A DNA stretch of 64,000 nucleotides from Streptomyces fungicidicus (lineage in GTDB: Bacteria; Actinomycetota; Actinomycetes; Streptomycetales; Streptomycetaceae), in contig NZ_CP023407.1 of the NCBI RefSeq assembly GCF_003665435.1, positions 4,761,501 through 4,825,500 on the forward strand, in the 5' to 3' direction. The notes beneath the pieces were generated by a model. It saw only the letters and a program-made list of their open reading frames with translations. It ran no database searches and had not been told where the DNA came from. Each line of letters opens with the position of its first letter. Positions within the stretch are counted from its first letter, which is position 1. A program made the position numbers and the translations under genes. Positions 7,427 through 14,663 of this stretch are shown here, in pieces.

Positions 7427-9180
7427 CAGTACTTACGCTCCATCGGCTGGTAGCGGGTCTGGACGACCGGCTTGTAGTCCAGACGGACGGTCTCGGTGCC
7501 GTCGGCGCCGACCTCGCGGTACGCCATCGTGTGACGCATGAAGTTGACGTCGTCGCGGTTCGGGTAGTCCTCGCGGTAGTGACCGCCGCGGGACTCCTTG
7601 CGGGCCAGCGCGGAGACGGCCATGACCTCGGCCAGGTCGAGCAGGTTGCCCAGCTCGACGGCCTCCAGCAGGTCGGTGTTGAACCGCTTGCCCTTGTCCT
7701 GGATGGCGACGTTCTTGTAGCGCTCGCGCAGCTCGGCGATCTTCTCGACCGCCGTCTTGATCGTCTGCTCGGTGCGGAACACCATGACGTTGGCGTCCAT
7801 GGTCTCCTGCAGCTCGCGGCGGATCTCGGCCACCCGCTCGTTGCCGGTGGAGGAGCGCAGCCGCTCGATCTGCCCGACGACGAGGGACTCCGGGTTCTCG
7901 GGGAGCTCGACGAACTCGGCGGTCTGCGAGTACTCCGCCGCCGCGATGCCCGCCCGCTTGCCGAACACGTTGATGTCCAGCAGCGAGTTGGTGCCCAGGC
8001 GGTTGGCGCCGTGCACGGACACGCAGGCGACCTCGCCGGCCGCGTACAGACCCGGCACGACGGTGGTGTTGTCCGCCAGGACCTCACCCTCGACGTTGGT
8101 CGGGATGCCGCCCATCGCGTAGTGCGCGGTGGGCTGGATCGGGATCGGGTCCGTGTAGGGCTCGATGCCGAGGTAGGTGCGCGCGAACTCGGTGATGTCG
8201 GGCAGCTTGGCGTCCAGCTGCTCCGGCGGGAGGTGGGTGAGGTCCAGGTAGACGTGGTCGCCCTCGGGACCGCAGCCGCGGCCCTCGCGGATCTCCGTGT
8301 AGATGGAGCGCGAGACGACGTCACGCGAGGCGAGGTCCTTCATGACCGGCGCGTACTTCTCCATGAAGCGCTCGCCGTCCTTGTTGCGGAGGATGCCGCC
8401 CTCACCGCGGGCGCCCTCCGTCAGCAGGATGCCCATGCGCCAGATGCCGGTCGGGTGGAACTGGAAGAACTCCATGTCCTCCAGCGGCAGCCCGCGCCGG
8501 TACACGGCGGCCTGGCCGTCACCGGTCAGGGTGTGGGCGTTCGACGTCACCTTGAAGAACTTGCCGGTGCCGCCGGAGGCGTAGATCACGGCCTTCGCCT
8601 GGAAGACGTGGATCTCGCCGGTGGCCAGCTCGTACGCCACCACACCGGCCGACCTCTTGACGCCGTCGACCTCGGTGATCAGCTGGTCCAGGACGTAGAA
8701 CTCGTTGAAGAACTCCACGCCCTCCTTGACGCAGTTCTGGTACAGCGTCTGGAGGATCATGTGGCCGGTGCGGTCGGCCGCGTAGCAGGAGCGGCGGACC
8801 GGGGCCTCGCCGTGGTTGCGGCTGTGACCGCCGAAGCGGCGCTGGTCGATCGTCCCGTCGGGCGTCCGGTTGAACGGCAGGCCCATCTTCTCCAGGTCGA
8901 GGACCGAGTCGATGGCCTCCTTCGCCAGGATCTCGGCGGCGTCCTGGTCGACCAGGTAGTCACCGCCCTTGACCGTGTCGAAGGTGTGCCACTCCCAGTT
9001 GTCCTCCTCCACGTTGGCCAGCGCGGCGGCCATGCCGCCCTGTGCGGCGCCCGTGTGGGAGCGGGTGGGGTAGAGCTTGGTCAGGACGGCGGTGCGGCTG
9101 CGCTTCGTCGACTCGATGGCCGCGCGCATGCCCGCGCCACCGGCGCCGACGATGACGGTGTCGTACTTGTGGATCTTCAT
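7426..9180 (-). CDS. sdhA: Succinate dehydrogenase flavoprotein subunit
   Basis: 584 residues. The N-terminal dinucleotide-binding motif VIVGAGGAGMRAA, the covalent-FAD histidine region RSHTGAAQGGMAA, the substrate-binding HPTGI and the TEGARGEGGILRN loop with catalytic Arg are intact. The C-terminal NRDDVNFMRHTMAYR region is also typical. The enzyme oxidises succinate to fumarate at the inner face of the membrane and passes electrons to SdhB. It lies between the two membrane-anchor genes and sdhB in the order C-D-A-B. Confidence 0.97.
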   Translation of the reverse strand: MKIHKYDTVIVGAGGAGMRAAIESTKRSRTAVLTKLYPTRSHTGAAQGGMAAALANVEEDNWEWHTFDTVKGGDYLVDQDAAEILAKEAIDSVLDLEKMGLPFNRTPDGTIDQRRFGGHSRNHGEAPVRRSCYAADRTGHMILQTLYQNCVKEGVEFFNEFYVLDQLITEVDGVKRSAGVVAYELATGEIHVFQAKAVIYASGGTGKFFKVTSNAHTLTGDGQAAVYRRGLPLEDMEFFQFHPTGIWRMGILLTEGARGEGGILRNKDGERFMEKYAPVMKDLASRDVVSRSIYTEIREGRGCGPEGDHVYLDLTHLPPEQLDAKLPDITEFARTYLGIEPYTDPIPIQPTAHYAMGGIPTNVEGEVLADNTTVVPGLYAAGEVACVSVHGANRLGTNSLLDINVFGKRAGIAAAEYSQTAEFVELPENPESLVVGQIERLRSSTGNERVAEIRRELQETMDANVMVFRTEQTIKTAVEKIAELRERYKNVAIQDKGKRFNTDLLEAVELGNLLDLAEVMAVSALARKESRGGHYREDYPNRDDVNFMRHTMAYREVGADGTETVRLDYKPVVQTRYQPMERKY

Positions 9181-9199
9181 GATTCTCGCAGCCCCGTGC

Positions 9200-9682
9200 C
9201 TAGCGGATGTTCGGGTCGAAGGTGAAGATCACCAGCGTGCCCAGCAGGATGGTGAACACCGTGGCGGTGTAGAGCAGGCCCTTGAGCCACAGCCGGGTGT
9301 TCGGCCGCTCCGCGTAGTCGTTGATGACCGTACGCAGGCCGTTGGAGCCGTGCAGCATCGCGAGCCACAGCATCAGCAGGTCCCAGACCTGCCAGAACGG
9401 CGAGGCCCAGCGGCCGGCCACGAAGGCGAAGCCGATCTTGGAGACGCCGCCGTCGAGGACGAGCTGGATCAGCAGGTGGCCGATGACCAGCACGACCAGC
9501 ACGACACCGGACAGGCGCATGAACAGCCAGGCGGCCATCTCGAAGTTGCCCCGGGTGGACTTCGGGGTCTTCTTCGTCCGCGCGCGCGGGGGCTCGATGA
9601 CCGGCGCCGGGTTGTCGACGGAGTAGAGGGAGGCGCCCTCGACGGGGCCGATGCCCGAGGCGGAGGTTTCAGTCGTGGACAT
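9200..9682 (-). CDS. sdhD: Succinate dehydrogenase hydrophobic anchor subunit
   Basis: 160 residues, with a polar N-terminus of about 45 and then three membrane segments (about 48-75, 90-115, 130-152). The stretch LAMLHGSNGLRTVINDY is the conserved helix and loop of the anchor, with the histidine a likely haem or quinone-site residue. It lies 5 bases from sdhC and 19 bases before sdhA, so it is part of the same transcript. The C/D naming follows gene order and this LHGxNGLR motif; both anchors are poorly conserved in general. Confidence 0.9.
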   Translation of the reverse strand: MSTTETSASGIGPVEGASLYSVDNPAPVIEPPRARTKKTPKSTRGNFEMAAWLFMRLSGVVLVVLVIGHLLIQLVLDGGVSKIGFAFVAGRWASPFWQVWDLLMLWLAMLHGSNGLRTVINDYAERPNTRLWLKGLLYTATVFTILLGTLVIFTFDPNIR

Positions 9683-9687
9683 TGGCG

Positions 9688-10068
9688 TCAGCTCCCGAAC
9701 AGTTCACGAGCGGCGTGGCCGAGGACGGGGTAGATCGCCCCGAGCATCAGCACGAACCACAGGGCGACGACGGTCCAGAGCATCTGCTTCTGGTAGCGGG
9801 CGCCCTTGACCCAGAAGTCGACGGCGATGACACGCAGGCCGTTGAGCGCGTGGAACAGGATGGCGGCGACGAGGCCGTACTCCAGCAGCGCGACGATCGG
9901 CGTCTTGTACGTGGCCACGACGTTGTCGTAGGCCTCGGGGGACACCCGCACGAGGGCGGTGTCCAGCACGTGAACGAACAGGAAGAAGAAGATGAGGACG
10001 CCGGTGACTCGATGAGCCACCCAGGACCACATTCCTTCCCGGCCGCGGTACAGCGTTCCAGCCGGCAC
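9688..10068 (-). CDS. sdhC: Succinate dehydrogenase cytochrome b556 subunit
   Basis: 126 residues, starting at a GTG directly after GGAGGAAATTTCC, a near-perfect ribosome site; the longer open frame upstream is not needed. The sequence WSWVAHRVTGVLIFFFLFVH is the first SdhC helix with its conserved Arg/His, and LFHALNGLRVIAVD is the second. A third helix ends at PVLGHAAREL. Together with SdhD it binds haem b and quinone. It is the first gene of the operon; no clear -35/-10 was identified upstream. Confidence 0.92.
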   Translation of the reverse strand: MPAGTLYRGREGMWSWVAHRVTGVLIFFFLFVHVLDTALVRVSPEAYDNVVATYKTPIVALLEYGLVAAILFHALNGLRVIAVDFWVKGARYQKQMLWTVVALWFVLMLGAIYPVLGHAARELFGS

Positions 10069-10226
10069 GGAAATTTCCTCCGGGAGCGGGGATCGGGGCC
10101 GCGCCGGCTTTCCTTGTCGGTCGGGCCCGGCCGGGTACGGTCCACCGGCCCCCAGCATGTTAGCGACGGTTGCCCGCGGCGCTCACAGGGGGCCTGCCGG
10201 TGTGATCAAACTGGCACGCTTACGGG

Positions 10227-10925
10227 CTATCGCGGCGGCATCTGGGGCGAGGTGTCCGGGTCTGTGCCCACCGCGGCGGCGCCGGGACCGGCCGCGCCCG
10301 CGAGGTGGAGCCGCACGTCGTCGCGGTCCCGCGCCCCGAGGGCGTCGAGCAGCCGCTCCCTGGCCAGATGGCGGAGCTGGTCGGCGGCCACGACCCGTTC
10401 GTCCTCGGGATCGTTCGCCAATCGTGACCGGATGTCCTCCAGGACCCGGCCCAGGGCCTCGTCCTCGGGAACCCCGGCCAGACAGATGACGAACACGTGT
10501 CCGAATTTGGCCTCGTAGGCCGCGTGGGCCGCGCTCAGGGCCGTGTGGGCGGCCGAGTAGGTGTCCTCCGGGAGGGCGGGGAGGGACTCCGCCGCCAGCG
10601 CCTCCGTCATCTCCCTCGGAGAGAGGTCGTACGCCGCCTCGTCGGAGGCCGCCAGAAGGGACGGCAGGTCGGGGTAGGGGCGGTGGCCGGAGAGGCGCAG
10701 GGCCCAGCGCAGGCTGCGCAGACAGCCCAGGAGGGCGTGCTCGGCGTCCTCGGGGGGAGCGGTGTTGAACCGCTCCAGTGCGGACGGAATGCCGGGCGCG
10801 CCGCGGGACTGTCCGGGTATGGCGACTCGGCCGGGGAGGTCAGGGAGACGGTGCGCAGGCAGCGTGGGTCCTCGTGGGCGTCGCGTGTATGTCGGTGGTA
10901 GATGCTGTGAGAGTTGTGACGTCAC
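10227..10925 (-). CDS. OHCU decarboxylase-like protein
   Basis: Up to 232 residues; the start is uncertain. The core begins at LERFNTAPPEDA, before which only a weak in-frame GTG (used here) or a CTG can be found. The core has SGHRPYPDL, REMTEALA and FGHVFVICLAG, matching 2-oxo-4-hydroxy-4-carboxy-5-ureidoimidazoline decarboxylases, which finish urate conversion to allantoin; the GH-F-x-I-C-A-G segment and ALGRVLEDIRSRLANDPEDE helix are characteristic. No other purine-ring degradation gene is nearby, so the reaction is inferred from family alone. The last 30 residues are low-complexity. Confidence 0.7.
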   Translation of the reverse strand: MTSQLSQHLPPTYTRRPRGPTLPAHRLPDLPGRVAIPGQSRGAPGIPSALERFNTAPPEDAEHALLGCLRSLRWALRLSGHRPYPDLPSLLAASDEAAYDLSPREMTEALAAESLPALPEDTYSAAHTALSAAHAAYEAKFGHVFVICLAGVPEDEALGRVLEDIRSRLANDPEDERVVAADQLRHLARERLLDALGARDRDDVRLHLAGAAGPGAAAVGTDPDTSPQMPPR

Positions 10926-11039
10926 GTTATCGAGTGAGTCCGGGACGTGTCCGATCGGTACCCCGAATTCACCCGGACGGCAGAGTTTGAGAACGGTTCG
11001 GCGACGCCTCTCACTCGTACGGGTCGTACGTTGGGCTGT

Positions 11040-12737
11040 GTGAGTCAGCACAGGCAGCACGGGCAGCAGGGGCAGCACCGGCGTCGCACGGCGGCCGAGG
11101 CGGTGAGACGGCGACGGGTGCTGATCGCGGCCGTCGCCGCGGGCGTGCTGGTGGCCGCGTCCGGCGTCAGCCTGGGCCTCTGGGCGTCTTCCGACGACGA
11201 CGGCTCGCCCGCGGGCTCGACGGCGGCGTCCGCCGGCCAGACACCCGGAGGCCGGGACGAGGAGGGCGCGGCGCCGGGGAAGAGCCCGAGCCCGAGTCCC
11301 AGCCGCACCTACCCGCTGTCGAAGGCGCCGCGCACCATACCGTCCGTGCGCGACCACACCGCGGAGCGCGGACCGGGGTGGCGTCCCGCGAAGGACCACC
11401 GGGTGGTCGTCACCGACCCCGCGCTGGCCGACGAGGGCCGCCTGATAGCCGGAGAGCTGGGGCTGGCGTACGCCGGCGAGAAGGGCGACCAGCGGGACGG
11501 CGACCTGCGGCTGGAGCTGAACCGGGGCTCGGGCGCGAACCCGGAGTCGTACACCATGACCGTGCGGGGCGGCCGGGTGACCGTGACCGCCCCCGCGGAG
11601 GCGGGCGTGTTCTACGGCACCCGCACGCTCAAGCAGGAGATCAAGGGGGCCGGCACCGCCCCCGAGGGTGTGGTGCGCGACGAGCCGGCCAAGCAGCGGC
11701 GCGGACTGATGCTGGACACGGCGCGCAAGTTCTACACGGCCGGCTGGATCGAGGACCGGATCCGCGAGCTCGGCGATCTGAAGTACAACGAGATCGGTCT
11801 GCACTTCTCCGACGACCAGGGCTTCCGCATCGCGTCCGACTCGCATCCGGAGATCGTGTCCGAGCAGCATCTGACCAAGGCGCAGGTGAAGAAGATCGTC
11901 GACCTCGCGGAGAGCCGGCACATCACCGTCGTCCCCGAGATCGACTCGCCCGGACACCTGGGCGCGGTCATCGCCGCCCACCCGGACCTCCAGCTGCGCA
12001 ACGCCGGCGGCGGCGCGGTGCGCGGCGCCATCGACATCTCCGACCCCGGGTCCGCCGAGATCGTCGACGACCTGCTGAACGAGTACGCCGGCCTGTTCCC
12101 CGGAGGGCAGTGGCACCTCGGCGCGGACGAGTACCAGGCGCTGGTGGTGTCCGACCCCGAGGCGTCCTTCCCGGGGCTCGCGGCCGCCGCGCGGGACAAG
12201 TACGGTCCCGACGCGACCGTGGAGGACCTGACCACCGGCTGGCTCAACGACCGGGCCGCCACCGTCCGCGCCCACGACCGCACGCCCCGCGCCTGGAACG
12301 ACGGCTTCTTCCGGGGCGGTTCGGTGCCCGCCGCCAAGGACATCCAGGTCGCGTACTGGACCGGCAAGGAGATCGGCGCCCGGCCGCCCGTCGAGTACCT
12401 GAGCGAGGGCCGCAAGGTCATCAACTACAACGACGAGTTCCTCTACTACGTCCTCGGCGAGCCCCTGACCTTCGTCTACCCGACCGGCGAGCGGATCTAC
12501 GAGCAGTGGACGCCGCTGGTGCTGCGCGGCACCACCCCCGTCCCGGAGCGGTACGACGCCCAGATCCTCGGCGGGTCCTTCGCCGTCTGGGGCGACATCC
12601 CCCGGGCCCAGACCCAGGACCAGGTCGCGGCAGGGATCCGGCTGCCGCTCGCGGCCACCGTCCAGAAGCTGTGGGACCCGGACCGGCCGGAGCTGTCCTG
12701 GGAGCAGTTCCGGGCCCTGGCGGACAAGGTGGACTGA
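11040..12737 (+). CDS. Secreted beta-N-acetylhexosaminidase (GH20)
   Basis: About 565 residues from the GTG chosen here; an ATG 31 codons upstream is possible but gives an unlikely N-terminus. A basic stretch RRRR and one hydrophobic segment (about 25-47) act as signal or anchor, followed by a Gly/Ser/Pro linker. The GH20 domain 2 (YTMTVRGG, GVFYGTRTLKQ) precedes the barrel: RRGLMLDTARKF, HFSDDQGFR, PEIDSPGHLGA and the catalytic Asp-Glu pair in WHLGADEY. Tail residues WNDG, YWTGKE and FAVWGD are also family-specific. It removes terminal GlcNAc/GalNAc from chitin-type or wall oligosaccharides outside the cell. It is divergent from the OHCU-like gene. Confidence 0.92.
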   Translation: MSQHRQHGQQGQHRRRTAAEAVRRRRVLIAAVAAGVLVAASGVSLGLWASSDDDGSPAGSTAASAGQTPGGRDEEGAAPGKSPSPSPSRTYPLSKAPRTIPSVRDHTAERGPGWRPAKDHRVVVTDPALADEGRLIAGELGLAYAGEKGDQRDGDLRLELNRGSGANPESYTMTVRGGRVTVTAPAEAGVFYGTRTLKQEIKGAGTAPEGVVRDEPAKQRRGLMLDTARKFYTAGWIEDRIRELGDLKYNEIGLHFSDDQGFRIASDSHPEIVSEQHLTKAQVKKIVDLAESRHITVVPEIDSPGHLGAVIAAHPDLQLRNAGGGAVRGAIDISDPGSAEIVDDLLNEYAGLFPGGQWHLGADEYQALVVSDPEASFPGLAAAARDKYGPDATVEDLTTGWLNDRAATVRAHDRTPRAWNDGFFRGGSVPAAKDIQVAYWTGKEIGARPPVEYLSEGRKVINYNDEFLYYVLGEPLTFVYPTGERIYEQWTPLVLRGTTPVPERYDAQILGGSFAVWGDIPRAQTQDQVAAGIRLPLAATVQKLWDPDRPELSWEQFRALADKVD

Positions 12738-12854
12738 ACCCGCGCGAGGTCCCCGTCGGGGTGGGGATTGCCCGATACGGCTGCGCACCCCCGCACGGCT
12801 GTGGTGGTGTTCTGAGCGGGCCGACACACCGACACACCGGGGGAACACCAGCAC

Positions 12855-13361
12855 ATGGGCTACTGGGGGTATTTCGTCGTGGGCCGCGGGGAGCGGCCGC
12901 TGGCCGGGCTGGACACGCTGGCCGGCGTGGCAGGGGAGATGACCCTGCACACCTCGGCTCCGGACGGCTGGCAGGTGTGGGAGTACCCGGGCGGCCGGGG
13001 CGACATGGGGAACATGAACGACCTGGCCCGGGAGACCGGGGCGCCCGCGCTGTTCGGATACGTGATGGACAGCGACTGCGTGGTGGTGGAGGCCGCGTCA
13101 CCGGAGAGCGGGGCGTGGACGACCTGCCTGGCCCGGGCCAACATGGCCGCCCGCCTCGTCGGGCAGCAGGAGGGGCTCACGCTGGAGGACTACTTCCTGG
13201 AGCCCTCCGACGCCGCCGAACGGGCCGTCTTCTGGGCCGAGGAGGCGGGGCACACCGCGTCCGCCGGGGAACTGGCCGAGGTGCTGACCGCCGACCCCGA
13301 CCCGATGGCCGAAAACCTCTTCTTCCGGCTGCTCGACCGGCTCGGCGTGGTGCCCCTGTGA
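12855..13361 (+). CDS. Conserved hypothetical protein
   Basis: 168 residues, beginning MGYWGYFVVGRGERPLAG. It has strong codon bias and a clear frame but no motif I can name. It looks soluble and acidic, with Trp/Gly in the first 60 residues (WQVWEYPGG) and C-terminal helices (AAERAVFWAEEAGH, LAEVLTADPDPMAENLFFRLL). The N-terminus resembles small actinobacterial proteins that start MGYWG and have no assigned role. A 117-base gap separates it from the hexosaminidase gene, and the next gene follows on the same strand. Confidence 0.72.
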   Translation: MGYWGYFVVGRGERPLAGLDTLAGVAGEMTLHTSAPDGWQVWEYPGGRGDMGNMNDLARETGAPALFGYVMDSDCVVVEAASPESGAWTTCLARANMAARLVGQQEGLTLEDYFLEPSDAAERAVFWAEEAGHTASAGELAEVLTADPDPMAENLFFRLLDRLGVVPL

Positions 13362-13467
13362 CACTCCGGGCCTGTCGCACGCAGTAAGGGAGGATGCGGG
13401 CTCCGTGAGGGACGGGGCGCGCGAGGGCCTCACCCGGGGCCCGCGAGCACTCCTTGAGGAGGCGTGG

Positions 13468-14025
13468 ATGAGCCTGGTGGAACTGATCGCGCAGGCCGAC
13501 GAGCGCGGGCTGGCCGTCAGCGGGTTGGCTTGTTTGGATCGGTGCGTGCCGTTGCTCGGCGACGACGAGGCGCTGCGCCCGCTGTGGGCGAGCCTCGCGG
13601 AGGACGCGGCCGCCGGCGACTGGGCGGAGCGGCTGGAGCAGACGCGGGGCAAGCTCGACGCCGCGGAGACCTCCGGCGAGGACGAGACCGTGACGCTCGC
13701 CCGCCGGATGCTCGCCGCCGCTCCCGCCGAACGGTCCGCCGCCGCGCTGCGGGAGTGGGCCGACGGCTGCTCCGTCGCCGCCCTGCGGATCCACCGGCTG
13801 CTGGACGGCGCCGCCGACGACTCCGGACTCGACCGCGCCCGCGGCGACGGCCGTACCGACGGCCTGTCACCGCTGCTCGCGGCGGAGCTGCGCCGTCAGA
13901 CCACGGTCCTCGAACTCCTCGCCGCCCACGGCCCGACGGCTCTGCGCGGCGCGCTGGAGGTCTCGACGGAGGGCCGCCGGGTGCTCCGTGCCGCGATGTC
14001 GCGCCGCAGCCGCAGGGACGGCTGA
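13468..14025 (+). CDS. Conserved hypothetical helical protein
   Basis: 185 residues from an ATG with GAGGAGG 7 bases upstream, which decides this start over an earlier in-frame GTG. The protein begins MSLVELIAQADERGLAVSGL and appears entirely alpha-helical, with charged amphipathic segments throughout and no signal peptide or membrane span. I recognise no catalytic motif. It follows the MGYWG protein by about 100 bases and may share its transcript. Confidence 0.7.
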   Translation: MSLVELIAQADERGLAVSGLACLDRCVPLLGDDEALRPLWASLAEDAAAGDWAERLEQTRGKLDAAETSGEDETVTLARRMLAAAPAERSAAALREWADGCSVAALRIHRLLDGAADDSGLDRARGDGRTDGLSPLLAAELRRQTTVLELLAAHGPTALRGALEVSTEGRRVLRAAMSRRSRRDG

Positions 14026-14139
14026 GGCCCGCCGCCCCTCCGCGCACGTCCTGTGACCTTTCCGGGGTGGTCCTGCGTCGGTTGCGGGAACCGCCGGGAT
14101 CGGGGTGACGAAACGCTTCACCGGAGCGCTTACCAGGGT

Positions 14140-14544
14140 GTGACGACTGTGACGACACACCAGGAGACCAGGCCCTCCGCCGCGACGAAGCCGGCCCGGT
14201 GGGCCGCGGACGCGGTGGCGGCGATGCGCGAAGGGGCACGGCTGCGCCTCGACTACTCGGCGCGCAGTCTGTGGAGCGTCGACCGGATGATCGAGGACAT
14301 ACGCCAGGAGGCGGCCCCGTTCGCCGCCGTGGAACTGGTGCTGCGCGGATTCGGCGCGTACGCCGGTGAGGTGATGGCCCGTCAGACCGGCGGCGAGTGG
14401 TGGGCCTCCGGCGGCGACCACTGGCTGCGCACCCCCGACGGCCGCATCTGGGACCCGATCGACGAGGCCCGCCGCTGCTACACCGGCGACGGCTCCCTCC
14501 GCCTGCTGTGCCGGGACGCCTCGGACGGGGGAGCGGGCGCGTAG
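14140..14544 (+). CDS. Uncharacterised protein, paralogue of the one encoded at 17660
   Basis: 134 residues from the first of two close GTG codons. The core LDYSARSLWSVDRMIEDIR, then GFGAYAGEVMARQTGGEW and TPDGRIWDP, is shared in order with the protein at 17660-18088 (LDYSVASLRLVD, GLGAYVGEVLVRRAGG, MPDGRIWNP). These blocks are a family signature, but I know no function for it. It is cytoplasmic by appearance. A TGTGACCTTTCC sequence about 90 bases before the start resembles the motif found at 18127 and 22099. Confidence 0.7.
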   Translation: MTTVTTHQETRPSAATKPARWAADAVAAMREGARLRLDYSARSLWSVDRMIEDIRQEAAPFAAVELVLRGFGAYAGEVMARQTGGEWWASGGDHWLRTPDGRIWDPIDEARRCYTGDGSLRLLCRDASDGGAGA

Positions 14545-14608
14545 TTCCGCGTCCGCGGGGGTGTGACGTTCTCCGCCGCCACGGCGCGGTGTCCGGGCCG
14601 GACACCGG

Positions 14609-14640
14609 ACGGCCGGGGTCCCGTGCGGGACCCCGGCCGT
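14609..14640. terminator. Bidirectional terminator between convergent genes
   Basis: A perfect 14-bp stem (ACGGCCGGGGTCCC and its complement) around a GTGC loop, preceded immediately by a second smaller hairpin built on GGTGTCCG/CGGACACC. It lies between the stop of the small protein and the stop of the amidase gene, both transcribed towards it. Confidence 0.85.
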
Positions 14641-14663
14641 CGTCGTCGTGCGGTGGTGCGGTG